Below are positions 22,743 through 33,678 of a stretch of 64,000 bases of DNA, piece by piece. The stretch is from Gaertneriomyces semiglobifer. Its lineage: Eukaryota > Chytridiomycota > Chytridiomycetes > Spizellomycetales > Spizellomycetaceae. The DNA lies in the NCBI GenBank assembly GCA_025558075.1, contig JAHLKF010000004.1:1178001-1242000 (forward strand), read 5' to 3'. Within the stretch, counting starts at the first letter, position 1. Each line of letters opens with the position of its first letter. Made by a program: the position numbers and the translations under genes. Below the pieces are notes generated by a model. That model was given only the letters and a program-made list of their open reading frames with translations, searched no databases and was not told the origin of the DNA.

Positions 22743-23551
22743 ATGTTCTTTGTTGTATGTGATAGGGTGCTCAATGGGTGCATCTCTGGTGCATTGTGCC
22801 GGTTGAAGATCGCCATCTCATACTATGTGATCCTGTTTTGAAACCTTCACAGAAAACTCTCAGTCATACAATTCGCCTGCCGCCGCAATTTTTTGGGCCC
22901 TGGATACAGGACAGCGTACAACGAAAGCTCTACGAAGAGGTTGAGGGACAAATAGATGGTCGATATGGGTACATAATAGCAGTGCTGGACGTGAAAGAAG
23001 TTGGGAGGGGAGTACTGCAACCCCTCACAGGGCTAGCTGAGTTTGAAGTGGTCTACGAAGCGCTAGTGATGAAGCTATTCAAGAACATGGTGGTGGATGG
23101 TGTAGTGTCAACAGTAAACCAGGTGGGACGATATTGTCTCGCGCTTTGGCGACGTTGATCCTGACGACCCATTCTTAGATTGGATTTTGGCTGGACATAG
23201 GTCCACTACAGATGTTTGTGTCTGCAAACGTAAGCGATCCAAGCTAGCTGATATTGCTCGTGCACCGCTCATCGGCATACATTCTCTAGCTGATTCCGCA
23301 ATACTACCGCTTCGATCCCAACGCCAACCCACCAGCATATGTACCAGATACCGATGATGCCGAGACATTACGTATTGAGAAGGGAGTTGGAGTACGAGCG
23401 AGAATCATCGGTGTCAGAAATGATGCGCGCGAAATTGTACGTAGACGCTGACGCCGATTTGATGCCACCGTTTGTTTTACACCCGCCTTTTGCGTAGTTT
23501 TGTGTAGGGACAATTAAAGAGGATTATCTTGGCCCACAAGAGGACGTATGA
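22743..23551 (+). CDS. RPB7: RNA polymerase II subunit RPB7
   Basis: Five exons: 22743-22754, 22853-23122, 23179-23229, 23290-23436 and 23498-23551, giving 177 residues. Exon 1 encodes only MFFV; joined to KTLSHTIRLPPQFFGP it reproduces the yeast Rpb7 start. The tip domain follows, with KLYEEVEGQIDGRYGYIIAV and GLAEFEVVYEALV. The OB/S1 domain contains NQ-IGFWLDIGPLQMFVSAN, FDPNANPPAY and the C terminus EI-FCVGTIKEDYLG. All junctions are GT-AG and in phase. RPB7 pairs with RPB4 to form the stalk that binds nascent RNA. It is transcribed toward the kinase gene, whose stop lies 175 bp away; an (AT)7 tract sits between them at 23657-23670. Confidence 0.95.
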
Positions 23552-23726
23552 AACCCCTGGCCCGCCTTAAAAGCATTTTCCATTCTTAGTGCACCCCGCT
23601 CTACTCTGTGCGGTGCTGCTGAATGGCGTTTGGAAAATTGTGCACATGAAGGCGAAATATATATATATATTAATACGTTATGCCACATTGGCTATTGAAA
23701 TACTTACAATCTGATTGTTACCCTCT

Positions 23727-25887
23727 TCAACCAGTCAGAACGCTGATACCGACACTGCGCGCTTTCCATCGTTCGAGCAACTGTCTGGAGAGTGTGGACG
23801 ATATCCCGGAATTATGCGACAACGGTTGTGTTTGTGGTCGTGGCCGTGCTTTCTTGGGTACACCGATCTTACGTTCCAAATCCGTTCCCTGCGGCTGGGG
23901 CACGCTTGATAAGGAGTCTATCGACGATTCTCTCGTATGCGACGGCTTGTTGATGCCTGTTGGTTGCTTGGAAAAGTCAGCTCCTGCTTTACCCAAAAGG
24001 TTCGAAGCAGCAATTGCTCTATCCGAAGTGAAGAACGTAAGCGATCTGCAAGGATGCCTGCGTAAAAAGGTTCCACTTACTTTTCCGCCTTTCTTTCCAC
24101 GTAATTGGCAGCAGTCGGATCTGATTTGAGCAAATACTCAATGTTCTCTGTTATCGACAGGAGTCTTCGTTGTGTGGACGGTGGGGTGTGAGGTTGTGCT
24201 TTTCTCGCAGACTCAAGAATGGCTTTCAGCACCGGATGCTTTGATTCATTTGGTCCACCTATTTCCTGATCCTGAGCAGGAGCTGTTTGCGTATGAAGGA
24301 CCGAGGATTCGATAACCACTGAGGATAATGAGGTGCTTGATGTTGAAGAGGAGGATTTGTTGGAGGTGGCCACCGAGCAACTGCTCTTATGTGTCGGCTT
24401 TTCGAAGCTCGCATTGACCGCCAAATCGAACTCGTCCTCCCATGCTACACTTCGGCCCAGTGTGCGCGAAATTGTCTTGAAGCGGTTACGAAGGATAGAG
24501 GTTGGGTTGATATCTCCTTCCTGCGCAAGGCATCACGGATTCAGTCGAGTGCCAGAATCAAAATGCTTTCGTGATCGGCGTATCTCACCTTTTTATGAGT
24601 TGCCGGTTTGCCTGCGGTCGTCCCGAAGTTCCAGTCAATCGGACTGGGCAGATCTTCCTTGGCTAATCCAACGCTTTCGTACTTCACACGCTCCTTCCCT
24701 TCGTCCCTTTTTCTTTTCCATTCTATCAGCTCGCAAACTTTGTCACGCAATATGGTGCTGTCTCCAGCATTCACAACAAACGGATGACGAAGTAGCTCCG
24801 CCGCCGATGGACGCTGACTCGGTCGTTTGGCTAAGCATTTCGAAAGAAAGTCTCGGAATTCGGATGAGTAGGATGCATCCAGGGCCGGAGCCGCTTGTTG
24901 AGGAATCATGAACAAGACCCGCATCGGGTGAACATTAGCGTAAGGTGGCAGTCCCCTGCAGGTGTTCAGAGAGTTAGACACTGGCTTTGGTCATGGAGAT
25001 GACACGTTAGCAGCAGATGACCACTGACTTTGCCAATTCGTATGCAGTGATGCCTAAACTCCAGATGTCAGCTTTGGCGTTGTACGCGCTCCTCAATATG
25101 ACTTCTGGCGCCATCCAGTATGGTGTGCCAACGAAAGTGTTCTTCTTGGTTATGGTTGCTGTGATCTGAGCGGAGACGCCAAAGTCCGCTAGCTTCACTT
25201 CACCATTGCTGGTAAGCAGAACATTTGCGGCTTTGATATCTCGGTGAATTTTTCCACGACCGTGAAGGTAATCCAGTGCTCGTAAGAGCTCCCGCATGAT
25301 GACGGCTACCAAAGGCTCCGACGGCATCCCGTGGCGTATCTGAGGGTCCAAGCGTCAGACGCAAAACTATGATGTAGGGCTGGCGGTCATCTGACGTACG
25401 AGGTCGAGACAAGATCCACCATCGCAAAACTCCATGACAATCCATAACTTCGTTCCTTTGATGTATGATCCGTAATACTCCGTTACGTACCGAGAGCTCA
25501 GCTCGGACAAGATTGAAATTTCGTGTCGAATCTCATCAATATCATCTCCAGATTCTGCAAGCGGTCAACCATGGGTGAGTGCGATTGTAGGGCTTCCTTT
25601 AACGGTGGCAACGCACCTTCAAAATCGATCACTTTTATGGCGACAGGCTGTCCACTTTGCCGGTGGATACCCTTGAATACCTACTTGTTCAGTGAGTAAG
25701 CTAGTGCATGTTACATTTATTGGTATGCGGCACTTACTTCCCCGAAGGCGCCTTTTCCTATACGATGATGAACTTCATAAATGTCCTCGGTGTGCCCTTT
25801 CTGACCTGGACCCCGGAGTTGCTCTGACGGCTTTAGCAACCCTGTGGTCACAGCGGAGTCTTTGTAACCCTCCCTGATGGCCCTCAT
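23727..25887 (-). CDS. Ste20-family (GCK-type) serine/threonine kinase
   Basis: Seven exons (25887-25738, 25680-25617, 25554-25400, 25339-25029, 24955-24589, 24520-24081, 24018-23727) join in phase to 592 residues. The N-terminal kinase domain has all key elements: glycine loop [12 protein letters not shown], Lys in VAIKVIDFE, catalytic loop [15 protein letters not shown] in LADFGVSAQ, and the GCK/Ste20 signature [11 protein letters not shown]. These match the GCK-III/Sps1-MST group, which in fungi includes Sid1, Nak1 and Kic1-type kinases controlling polarity, septation and Hippo-like NDR pathways. The C-terminal half is Ser/Thr-rich and unrecognised, ending near [13 protein letters not shown]. 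There is no CRIB domain, so it is not a PAK. It is divergent from ETF-beta. Confidence 0.92.
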
Positions 25888-26379
25888 TACTTCTTATTAT
25901 GAGGCGCTTGTGTCAAAGTGCCCGCCGAGGATGCTAAAAAGGCGCTCTGCCCATAATAAGGCATCAACAGTGTTTGCGTCGGGAACTCATTAGATCTTGG
26001 CCGGTCAGTACCCATAGGCCCACGCGTTCGAGCCTTTTCCGCAAAGGATCTCGGTGTAACTAAAATTAACCTGCCACAACGGCCAAACAACTTTTGCATG
26101 CTTCTACCCGAGTTCAAATGAGGAAATTGGAACAGGTGCAAACGCGCAGGTTAAACCGTCGGAGTTTCTTACATAATCAAATTGCCATGTCAACAATGAC
26201 GCATCCGAGACCACCGGAATGTCACGGGATGCGCGTGGAGGATCTCGCTTCTTGACGAGGAAGTTCAACGACAACCGAACGGACAACAAAGCGACAGTTA
26301 AGGCCACCACCACCACCTCCAGCAACCTGCCACCTGCATCCCACACACGGACAGTTATTTTGGACGTAGAACTGGAATT
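25888..26379. other. Bidirectional promoter region, kinase and ETF-beta
   Basis: 492 bp between the two divergent start codons. It holds no supported coding sequence and must contain both 5' regions. No specific motif is claimed. Confidence 0.5.
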
Positions 26380-27386
26380 ATGGCTGGCATCAAGCGCATT
26401 CTGGTCCCCGTTAAGCGGGTTGTCGACTATGCCGTCAAGATCCGCGTTACTGGTGGGAAAGTTGATACGAGCGTCAAGGTGAGCCGAAAGCTATAACAGC
26501 ATGCGCCACGCACGGCAGTTGGCACTTACGCGCTACTCTGGATAGCACTCCATGAATCCTTTCGATGAAATTGCAATGGAGGAAGCCATCCGCCTGAAGG
26601 AGAAGAAGCATGCTGCAGAGATTATCGCCTTATCAGTGGGGCCCGCGAAAGCGCAAGAGACATTGAGAACAGCTTTGGCAATGGGCGCAGACAGAGCAGT
26701 TCATGTTGAAACGGACGCGGAGGTTCAGCCTTTGCAGGTGAGAACTCGTCCGTACAGTGCAAAGCAAATCGTGACACCCATGGAGCTTACGCGCTGATCA
26801 AAGGTGGCCAAGTTGATCAAAGCTGTTGCTGAGAAAGAAAAGCCCGAATTAGTCCTTCTCGGGAAGCAGGCCATTGATGATGATGCCGCGCAGACCGGAC
26901 AAATGCTTGCCGGATTACTCGGATGGTCACAGGTCTGTTCGTGTCGATCTTGAAAGCCACATATGAATTTATCATGAACACGCCGTCTGTGCTAGGCAAC
27001 GTTTGCGTCGAAGATTGAACCTTCTGATGCCAAGCTCACAGTCACGAGGGAAGTTGACGGTGGTCTCGAGACTCTATCCGCGAAACTGCCCGCTATAGTG
27101 ACCACTGACTTGCGCTTGAACGAACCCCGCTACGCTACCCTGCCGGCTATCATGAAGGCTAAGAAGAAGAAACTCGAAAAGATTTCACCGAAAGATCTCG
27201 GCGTAGATATCACGCCGACCATTCAAACCATCAAGGTCATCGAGCCGCCGAAAAGGGCAGGTGGCAAGAAGGTTGAAAGTGTTGATGAAGTAAGTTTTCC
27301 AATGCGTTACCCCAAGAAGAACTTTTATTTACATAATATGACCGTAGCTTTTGGCCAAGCTCAAGAACGAGGCCGGAGTATTATAA
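26380..27386 (+). CDS. ETFB: Electron transfer flavoprotein beta subunit, mitochondrial
   Basis: Five exons (26380-26478, 26546-26737, 26804-26932, 26996-27289, 27348-27386), all phase 0, encode 250 residues against 255 in human. Diagnostic stretches are [56 protein letters not shown], and the dehydrogenase recognition region [20 protein letters not shown] with its anchoring Leu. ETF-beta binds AMP and, with ETF-alpha, takes electrons from acyl-CoA dehydrogenases and passes them to ETF:ubiquinone oxidoreductase in the mitochondrial matrix. As in other ETF-beta proteins there is no classical cleavable presequence. Convergent with the Sel1-repeat gene. Confidence 0.95.
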
Positions 27387-27598
27387 ACATATGCGTCCTA
27401 CAAGTAGACCAAAATTTCAACCCGAGGTTGTGCGCTTCTGTTGCAGGAATGTTTTCGTCGTCTATTCTATCTAGAGAGTTGATCCGCCGCCAAGAGGACG
27501 ATGGGTATTGAGAGCTCGTGCATATGGGTTGTCCGGTATCCAACAAGCAGCAGGAACAATGATTCGATTTAGATATCTGCTCGAAGCCGGTCCACCCT

Positions 27599-28291
27599 TC
27601 ATGGATCATACTTTGGTTTCCAAATCCATTGCATTGATACCATCCGCGCTCCTTGCTTTTCAGCCTCTCTAAACCACTTTGCTGCCATCTTTTTGTCTCG
27701 TTTGACGCCGTCGCCGCGAAGATAGAATTCACCAAGCTCTTGCTGAGCATCGGCGTCTCCCAATTGTGCTGCTATCGTGAGATAGTATGCGGCGGTAGTT
27801 TTGCACTTTGGAACGCCCCATCCCTGATTGAAGCTCATGGCAAGCTCAAAGATGGCGAGTGTCAATTCGGTGGTAGCGACCTGCTTTAGCGTCCCGGTAT
27901 CGAGGTGCGCTCTGTCAATGTTCATATCCTTAACGGCGGTTTCGGCTGCTTTCTGCAAAAGCCTTACAGCTTGTTCTTCGTTTTTGTGGCAGCCCCAGCC
28001 ATGTCGCATGGACATGGCGTACATGAAGAGACCGACCGGATGGCCTCTTGCTGCGGCCACTGAGAAATAGTACGTTGCCACATCCAATATGTTCTTGTCG
28101 TGATAAAATATGGCGACTGCTAATGGGTCTGTCGGGTCGACGGTGCTCTGGGCAGGGATAGGTGGTGCGGTTGAAAGTGAAGCTGGGGGCGCGAGAGGTG
28201 GCGGTAACGGTACTGTTGAGCTAGCAATATCTACGTCGAAGTTGGGCGAGCTTCGCGAGCGTGCGGAAGAGCCCAGTCCGAATAGACCCAT
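27599..28291 (-). CDS. Sel1-repeat protein
   Basis: A single exon of 230 residues starting at ATG 28291. After a Ser/Pro-rich N terminus (about 1-55) come Sel1-like tetratrico repeats with the usual A/G spacing: YYFSVAAARGHPVGLFMYAM, GWGCHKNEEQAVRLLQKAAE, FNQGWGVPKCKTTAAYYLTI, GDADAQQELGEFYLRGDGVK and KMAAKWFREAEKQG. Such solenoids are protein-interaction scaffolds; fungal examples include chitin-synthase activators and ER-quality-control factors. This one is short and lacks further domains, so the partner is unknown. Confidence 0.8.
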   Translation of the reverse strand: MGLFGLGSSARSRSSPNFDVDIASSTVPLPPPLAPPASLSTAPPIPAQSTVDPTDPLAVAIFYHDKNILDVATYYFSVAAARGHPVGLFMYAMSMRHGWGCHKNEEQAVRLLQKAAETAVKDMNIDRAHLDTGTLKQVATTELTLAIFELAMSFNQGWGVPKCKTTAAYYLTIAAQLGDADAQQELGEFYLRGDGVKRDKKMAAKWFREAEKQGARMVSMQWIWKPKYDP

Positions 28292-29192
28292 CCGGACGAG
28301 CCTTATTAAACGGTGTGCTTTCTAAATTGACGAGAGCCTAAAACCAAAGTTGTCGTTGAATGGAAAGTCTCGGCCAAGGCGGCGCGACGGGATTCGAGGG
28401 ACAAAATTCTTCAAAGTCATTGCCGGCGGGATTTTTAGTCGTCACAACATTTCGTTATGATGAGACCGTTGAAGGCCATTGCAGGATGTTCTGGCCTGGC
28501 CTGGGATCCCAGGTCGTTCGAAGCAAGTAGAATATCAATGTTCACTTTGGCTGGGACGGAGCTACACAAGGGTGTTCTGAAAGAGCCGTAACAACGAGCC
28601 ACAAATGCCATCGCCATGCGTTGCCAAATATTGTAGGACACCAACGAAGGAAGTCTCGACATCGCTTGGAAGGTTCCAAGTGGTCAAAACGCACTGAACT
28701 TGAAGCTGACCACGCCCCGTGAATTTCCACTGGTCAAGGCGATTCTCAGTCTCGGCGAGTATCGACCACCAAATATGCAGTTTGGAGATGTACTGCAGTG
28801 CAAAGATTCAATTCCTGCACATGAGCTATTGTACGAAACCATTCAGTTCCCCATGAAGAGTGCATCCATTCAAGAGGTCCATCCCGTCGCTTCCTTGCTC
28901 GTTGGGTGCAAAACCCTTTCATTCAGTTGCTACTCCTCACTAGGGAACCAATCCATCCTGGCTAGACAACAGACCATCAACAGCAGCGATGGCTATTGTA
29001 ATAGTGTGCGCATGCATTGTAATGTCGCTGTCAGTTTCTTGCCTGTCGCTGTCCAAAACCGCCGTATTTAAAGGACTTGTGCATCACGTGACCTTTTTCT
29101 GGCCTGGCAACTCAACACACGCAACGCAACGCACCACCTTCTTTTCCGCTCTCTCTACCCAATAACGTCGTCGCCGACAATTATCATACACC
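28292..29192. other. Intergenic region upstream of eL36
   Basis: About 900 bp. Two plus-strand frames are open but unsupported: 28457-28591 (MMRPLKAIAGCSGLAWDP...) and about 28700-29071. The last 100 bp before the eL36 ATG is C/T- and A-rich (aacacacgcaacgcaacgca), as is common in ribosomal-protein gene promoters. Confidence 0.45.
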
Positions 29193-29945
29193 ATGGCTGC
29201 CGCTCCTGTCCAGAAGACCGGCATCGCCGTCGGCACCAACAAAGGCCACGTTACCACCCGCCGCGAGTTGAAGGCTAAGCCCGTCAACAAGAAGGGAGTG
29301 AGTATTCATTTTCGGGCATCATTCATAGGACTTCTTATTGGATGACAGTGGAAGAATATCTAGAACGATGGAGTATTGACGGGGAGATGATTGGCAAACC
29401 GTTAGCTGCAGCGTTACCTGGGGTTTTTTTGAACGGCAAAGGCTCGACAAGCAGTCGAAATATGAATCGTTCCGCCATCGGCAAGATACACGGATGTGCC
29501 TGTACACTGGCGCAGAGTAGAATAGGGTGGAACGACCGAAAGTTGCCGTGAGATAGTTATTTTCTTCGGGAAGCACTTTATAGCATGATCATCGGGATAT
29601 GGGATATACCTAGCCGTGGACAATTCTTGGAACCCGTAGCTGATTGCTTCCCCTTCTTTTAGGTGCTTTCCAAGCGCACCAAGTTCGTCCGTGACCTTGT
29701 TCGTGAGGTTGCCGGTTACGCCCCTTACGAGAAGCGTATCATGGAGTTGTTGAAGAACTCTGCCGACAAGAGGGCAAGGAAGTTGGCCAAGAGGAGGGTA
29801 AGCAAAATATCTCAAGCACAAATTCTCATACTTGGAGAACTTAGCCACGTCACTCTACTTGTAGCTGGGTACTTTTGGCCGCGCCAAGCGCAAGGTCGAG
29901 GAGATGTCCAATGTTATTGCTGAGTCTCGTCGTGCCGCCCACTAG
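29193..29945 (+). CDS. RPL36: 60S ribosomal protein eL36
   Basis: Three exons (29193-29297, 29663-29797, 29865-29945) encode 106 residues, equal to the usual length. The product starts [19 protein letters not shown] and contains [40 protein letters not shown] and the end [15 protein letters not shown]. The first intron is long (29298-29662, 365 bp), like that of eS28; the second (67 bp) is typical here. Long first introns in both ribosomal-protein genes suggest regulatory introns. Convergent with the ZC3H3-like gene. Confidence 0.96.
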
Positions 29946-30213
29946 TTAACTCGATCGCTGATTCGGCTGTATGGTGTACATGTAATACGACGGATTGACA
30001 CGATTATGATTGCTATCGGTGGTATAATGAGATGCATGGTTTTTAGTGTACGGATGAATGAACGGCGACCAACCCACAGGCGGGTATCATCAGCGCACCC
30101 GAATGACTTTGATGCACTGGCTCGTGCGGTGACACTGATGAGCGACCCTTTCATTCGAGGCCAACGTACCACACACAGGGTTACACGGTATTAAGTATAT
30201 TGAGACCACTTGA

Positions 30214-31980
30214 TCAATACAGTAATTGGTCTTCTTGTTTGACCTCTTGCTTAACAAATTCTTCGTCGGGCTCGACGAGAGCATGGTCATCACTAAGGTT
30301 CTGGGATGCGTGACCAGATTGCCCGATGACATCTTCATCATCCGAATCTATAACTATCACTTCTTCATCACCATTCGCTTCATAGTCCTCAGAATCCTCC
30401 TCTTCACTGTCCTCTTCGCCCTCCGATGTTTCGCTACTATTGTCAGATTCTGAAGTTGGTCCTTCAGACTCAAGCTCACCTTCATTCTCTGAATCTGAAT
30501 CTTCATCACTCTCAGTACTTGGCGCCGGGCGGCTAAAGTCGGGTCTAATAGGTAATTGCATCAGAGCTTCCAGCTCTTCATCATCCTTAGGAGTCCTTGA
30601 AGTGGCCTTGCTTCGTGCATCGACGCTTTTGTGAGGTAATCGGCATTTTGAGTTAAGGCACTTCCCAGCTGCAAAATCAGGACAAATGAAGGCATGTCGA
30701 TGCCGGCAACGGCTCCCAGCCTCGCAGAAGCCCTCAGTGGCAAATGCGCGGCAAATGGGTGCCTCTGGATCTAACTTCACATGAAGATAAGGACAATTTG
30801 CCTTACTGCACCGACCTCGTTCAAAATGCACGCAAACAGGCATATTATACTGGTCAGGTGCATGGGAAAGTGCACAGGACTCCCGGGTGCAGGCGCCCTT
30901 GTAGATCAATCCCGGACACACTGCCAGTCTTCTCGGGTCGTGAATGAATTTGCACCCTTGTCCACGGGTGCATCGCCCTGTAAAACAGTTTTAGACAACC
31001 TTGTCGAAGAGCTACCGCATCTCACCGTTACCATAGCGGTATTTGGGACAATAATCTCGGGAGGTTAATCTTCGAAGCACCAGATTACCCTTCTTGCTTC
31101 GGACATAAGGAACACCTTTGAATAGGACACGCTTGGGAGTTTGAGGAGTGCCCGTGTTATCCACTTTCTGCCCACTATCTATCAGGCACATAAACGAGTA
31201 TCAACAATTAATGGTCGCATACGAATTAGCAAGGCCGCTCACCTGGCTGACGAATGAGTTTATTGCCAGATCGCGAAAAGGTGACTCCATTGATGTTGAG
31301 GGTACGCTTAGCAGGCTTTGGTGTTCTGATGCCAGACGCAATCAACCGCTTTCCATCTGAACTTTTCTTGTACGTTTTGCCATCCAACTCTACCAACGTT
31401 GCGGCAGCTTTCCTGATCGATTTCCGTGGACGGGGTTGCTTCGGGCTCGCTGCTGAGAAGAATCTTTGCTTTAGCAATGAGAAGCCACACTGCAAAGAGT
31501 TCCGGGCGAAAGTCGATCCCTACCACATCCAACCCTCACCAGCTTATTCCCTTTACGCACGTAAGAAACGGGTGCCGAGGACAGCGTGGCGCTAATGTCA
31601 GTTTGCTCTGGAGTCCTGGGAGTAGGTGAAGGTGTCCCATTGTTAACAACGACAAGCGTTCTATTTCTTGAGGGTATATATGTTGACGAGACGCCTGTGC
31701 TGGCTTGTGCAGGACGCTGCTCGGGTATTCTGCCTCCCGCGGCACCATTTCTGATGGGACGATTGTTGATCAGAGTGCGATTATGGCCTGGCCTTGCAGA
31801 TATATAAGGATGGAATGATCTCCCATTGCCGTGTCGTTGCTGATTCAGTGCACCTGTAACTAAAGCGTGAGCATTCTTCCTGCGCTTGAACCGAAAAGCA
31901 CACGCAAAGCAAAGTGTGGGAGGCTATTTAATACCTGAAAGCAGGGCTATCTGCTTCAGAATTTCTTCGTTACTGGCCAT
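30214..31980 (-). CDS. ZC3H3-like CCCH zinc-finger protein
   Basis: Preferred exons 31980-31935, 31853-31524, 31452-31243, 31178-31026 and 30977-30214 encode about 500 residues (start MASNEEILKQIALLSG). The N-terminal half has short basic repeats typical of ZC3H3 (SYVRKGNKLVRVG, GKTYKKSSDGKRLI, GVPYVRSKKGNLVL). Five CCCH fingers follow in tandem: YCPKYRYGNGRC...CKFIH, CPGLIYKGACTRESCALSH, PVCVHFERGRC...CPYLH, ICRAFATEGFCEAGSRCRHRH and FICPDFAAGKC. The C terminus is strongly acidic. Human ZC3H3 couples mRNA polyadenylation to export; fission-yeast Red5 is a relative in RNA surveillance. The exon 2/3 junction has an alternative (31540 to 31489), but the chosen one restores the KLVRVG motif and a normal intron size. 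Confidence 0.88.
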
Positions 31981-32641
31981 GACAGGGTAAATACCGTTGA
32001 TCTTCTAGGGCGATCTGCTGCAAGCGCAGAGATATCCAACGCTGTATTGGGCGCATGATAAATGTATGTGTAATCCCGCACACGACCTTACATTTAAAAT
32101 ACTCACACTGTAAAATTGACAACGACGACAGATCTACGCAAAGAACGGGCCACTCAGAGGTGGATGTTAACTATCCACTCATCTCACAGACGTGGTGCCA
32201 ATATCGCATCCCAATCTCTTTGAAAGGAAGATGACCACGGGATGCTTACGGGCGCATCGAGCTAGCTGGTGTGCCCATATATACGGCATCTGATGCAGCG
32301 GGATGAACATGGTGATGCTGCACTTTCGGAGCGTTCCGCTTCGCATATTTTTGTGAGCGCCATATATGTGAGATCAGAAACCACGGTACATAGTTCGGTC
32401 ATTCTCGCTTCGTGTTGTTAAACGGTCGCATTGGACATTCGCTGTCCGAAAATCGTACAAAATAGAGTAATGCTTCTTCATCTATGCATAACGACGGTCG
32501 ACAAAACTTCTGGTGGGCGTCGAGGATGTCGCGAGCCGCATCGTAATAAAACGTGCGTAGGCAACGCACGTGGCCTCGTTGATCGCCCGGACTGACAAAT
32601 ACCCTATGCTATCTAAGCTACATTAAATTAAGGAGTGGAAC
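31981..32641. other. Intergenic region between the ZC3H3-like and TIM17 genes
   Basis: About 660 bp without a supported coding frame. A short perfect hairpin (acgtgcg...cgcacgt) lies near 32550. Searched by eye for snRNA/snoRNA motifs; none was convincing. Confidence 0.45.
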
Positions 32642-33271
32642 TTAAGCCAAGCCAAAAAGCCCTCGTCGCTGTGGCTGCGCGGGAGCTGCCGGGGCGGCAG
32701 AAGCATCGTTAAACATCCCTTCATTCGCAGGCTGCTGGTGTGCAAACGTAAGATCTCCGGACGATGTTGGCTGTTGAGGGGAAAGGACAGAGAGTTGCTC
32801 TTGGGCTGTCGGTGCCTGGAAATCGGCGGGTAGCGCAGGCGCCTGTGGTTTGTAGTTGTCGGCATTCATACGATTTATCATGGCGCTCACGCCCTCCATG
32901 ACAGCCAAGATAGCTCCTCCAAATACAGCAGAGATAGTCATGACTTTCGGCCCGCTTCTGGCGGCTAGAATAGCACCGGTTGCTGCGCCGGCCATGATTG
33001 GGTTCCAGATATCCTCCTTTCCTCGTACTCCCGCAATCATGCAATCGCCCGCGTTGAAAAGTCCAGACCATACAGCAAAGTTTCCCCCAAGAACAGGCGC
33101 TCTAGCTTTTATGGCAGCTAATGATCCGGCTAGACGTTCTCCTCGCGGTGCATTCCGGTACCCTTTGAATCCATGCCACACAGTCCCACCCATAGCACCC
33201 ATACAGAATCCTACGCCCACATCATTTACGATGGCATACGGGCAGGGATCCCGAGTGTGGTCGTTAGTCAT
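32642..33271 (-). CDS. TIM17: Mitochondrial import translocase subunit TIM17
   Basis: A single exon of 209 residues; the ATG at 33271 gives MTNDHTRDPCPYAIVNDVGV, matching the conserved Tim17 start (DHxRDPCP). The Tim17/22/23 fold follows: GFCMGAMGGTVWHGFKGYRN, GSLAAIKARAPVLGGNFAVW, GLFNAGDCMIAGVRGKED, then two more helices. The PRAT-type glycine-rich helices are intact. It is the core of the TIM23 presequence translocase in the mitochondrial inner membrane. The tail after the last helix is about 60 residues and Pro/Gln/Ala-rich (QPTSSGDLTFAHQQPANEG), longer than yeast Tim17 (158 residues). The same frame extends upstream to 33367 without an ATG. It is divergent from the CstF-77 gene, sharing a 407-bp promoter region (33272-33678) without other features. 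Confidence 0.95.
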   Translation of the reverse strand: MTNDHTRDPCPYAIVNDVGVGFCMGAMGGTVWHGFKGYRNAPRGERLAGSLAAIKARAPVLGGNFAVWSGLFNAGDCMIAGVRGKEDIWNPIMAGAATGAILAARSGPKVMTISAVFGGAILAVMEGVSAMINRMNADNYKPQAPALPADFQAPTAQEQLSVLSPQQPTSSGDLTFAHQQPANEGMFNDASAAPAAPAQPQRRGLFGLA

Positions 33272-33678
33272 ACTTCCTTCGGGGTTATCTGTGTATTTAA
33301 TGGAGAGGAACCAGCTGATAATGAATTTCAGCTCGTGCACAACACCGCCTCCAACGCCAAAAAACACTGTCTTCCATCACAGCTTACCAAAGGCAAACAC
33401 GATAATCACCAGCTGAGCAGTCCACCCGTCCGTCCGTACTACTCGTTCAGTTCCGTCTGCTCCTCGTCAGTCGGCGATTTTACTTTTTTGGACCCAAAAG
33501 GAAGCGACCCGAGACATTTGCGCTGAGTCGGTGGTTTGTGCCATGGCAACAGCGTGTAACCGATAAGCTGTTATCACGTGATCTTGACCACGACCTTAAT
33601 CGTAGGATCAAACCTTGCTCTCCCAGCGACATATACGTAGGCCACGGCGGATTCACCGGGAGGATAATAGGACGACAG

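Noticed and set aside
23657..23670. (AT)7 tract as a functional element
   Set aside because: Ordinary dinucleotide repeat in an AT-rich gap between convergent genes.
32856..33416. 186-codon plus-strand frame opposite TIM17
   Set aside because: It is the antisense of a strongly conserved gene, with no family resemblance.
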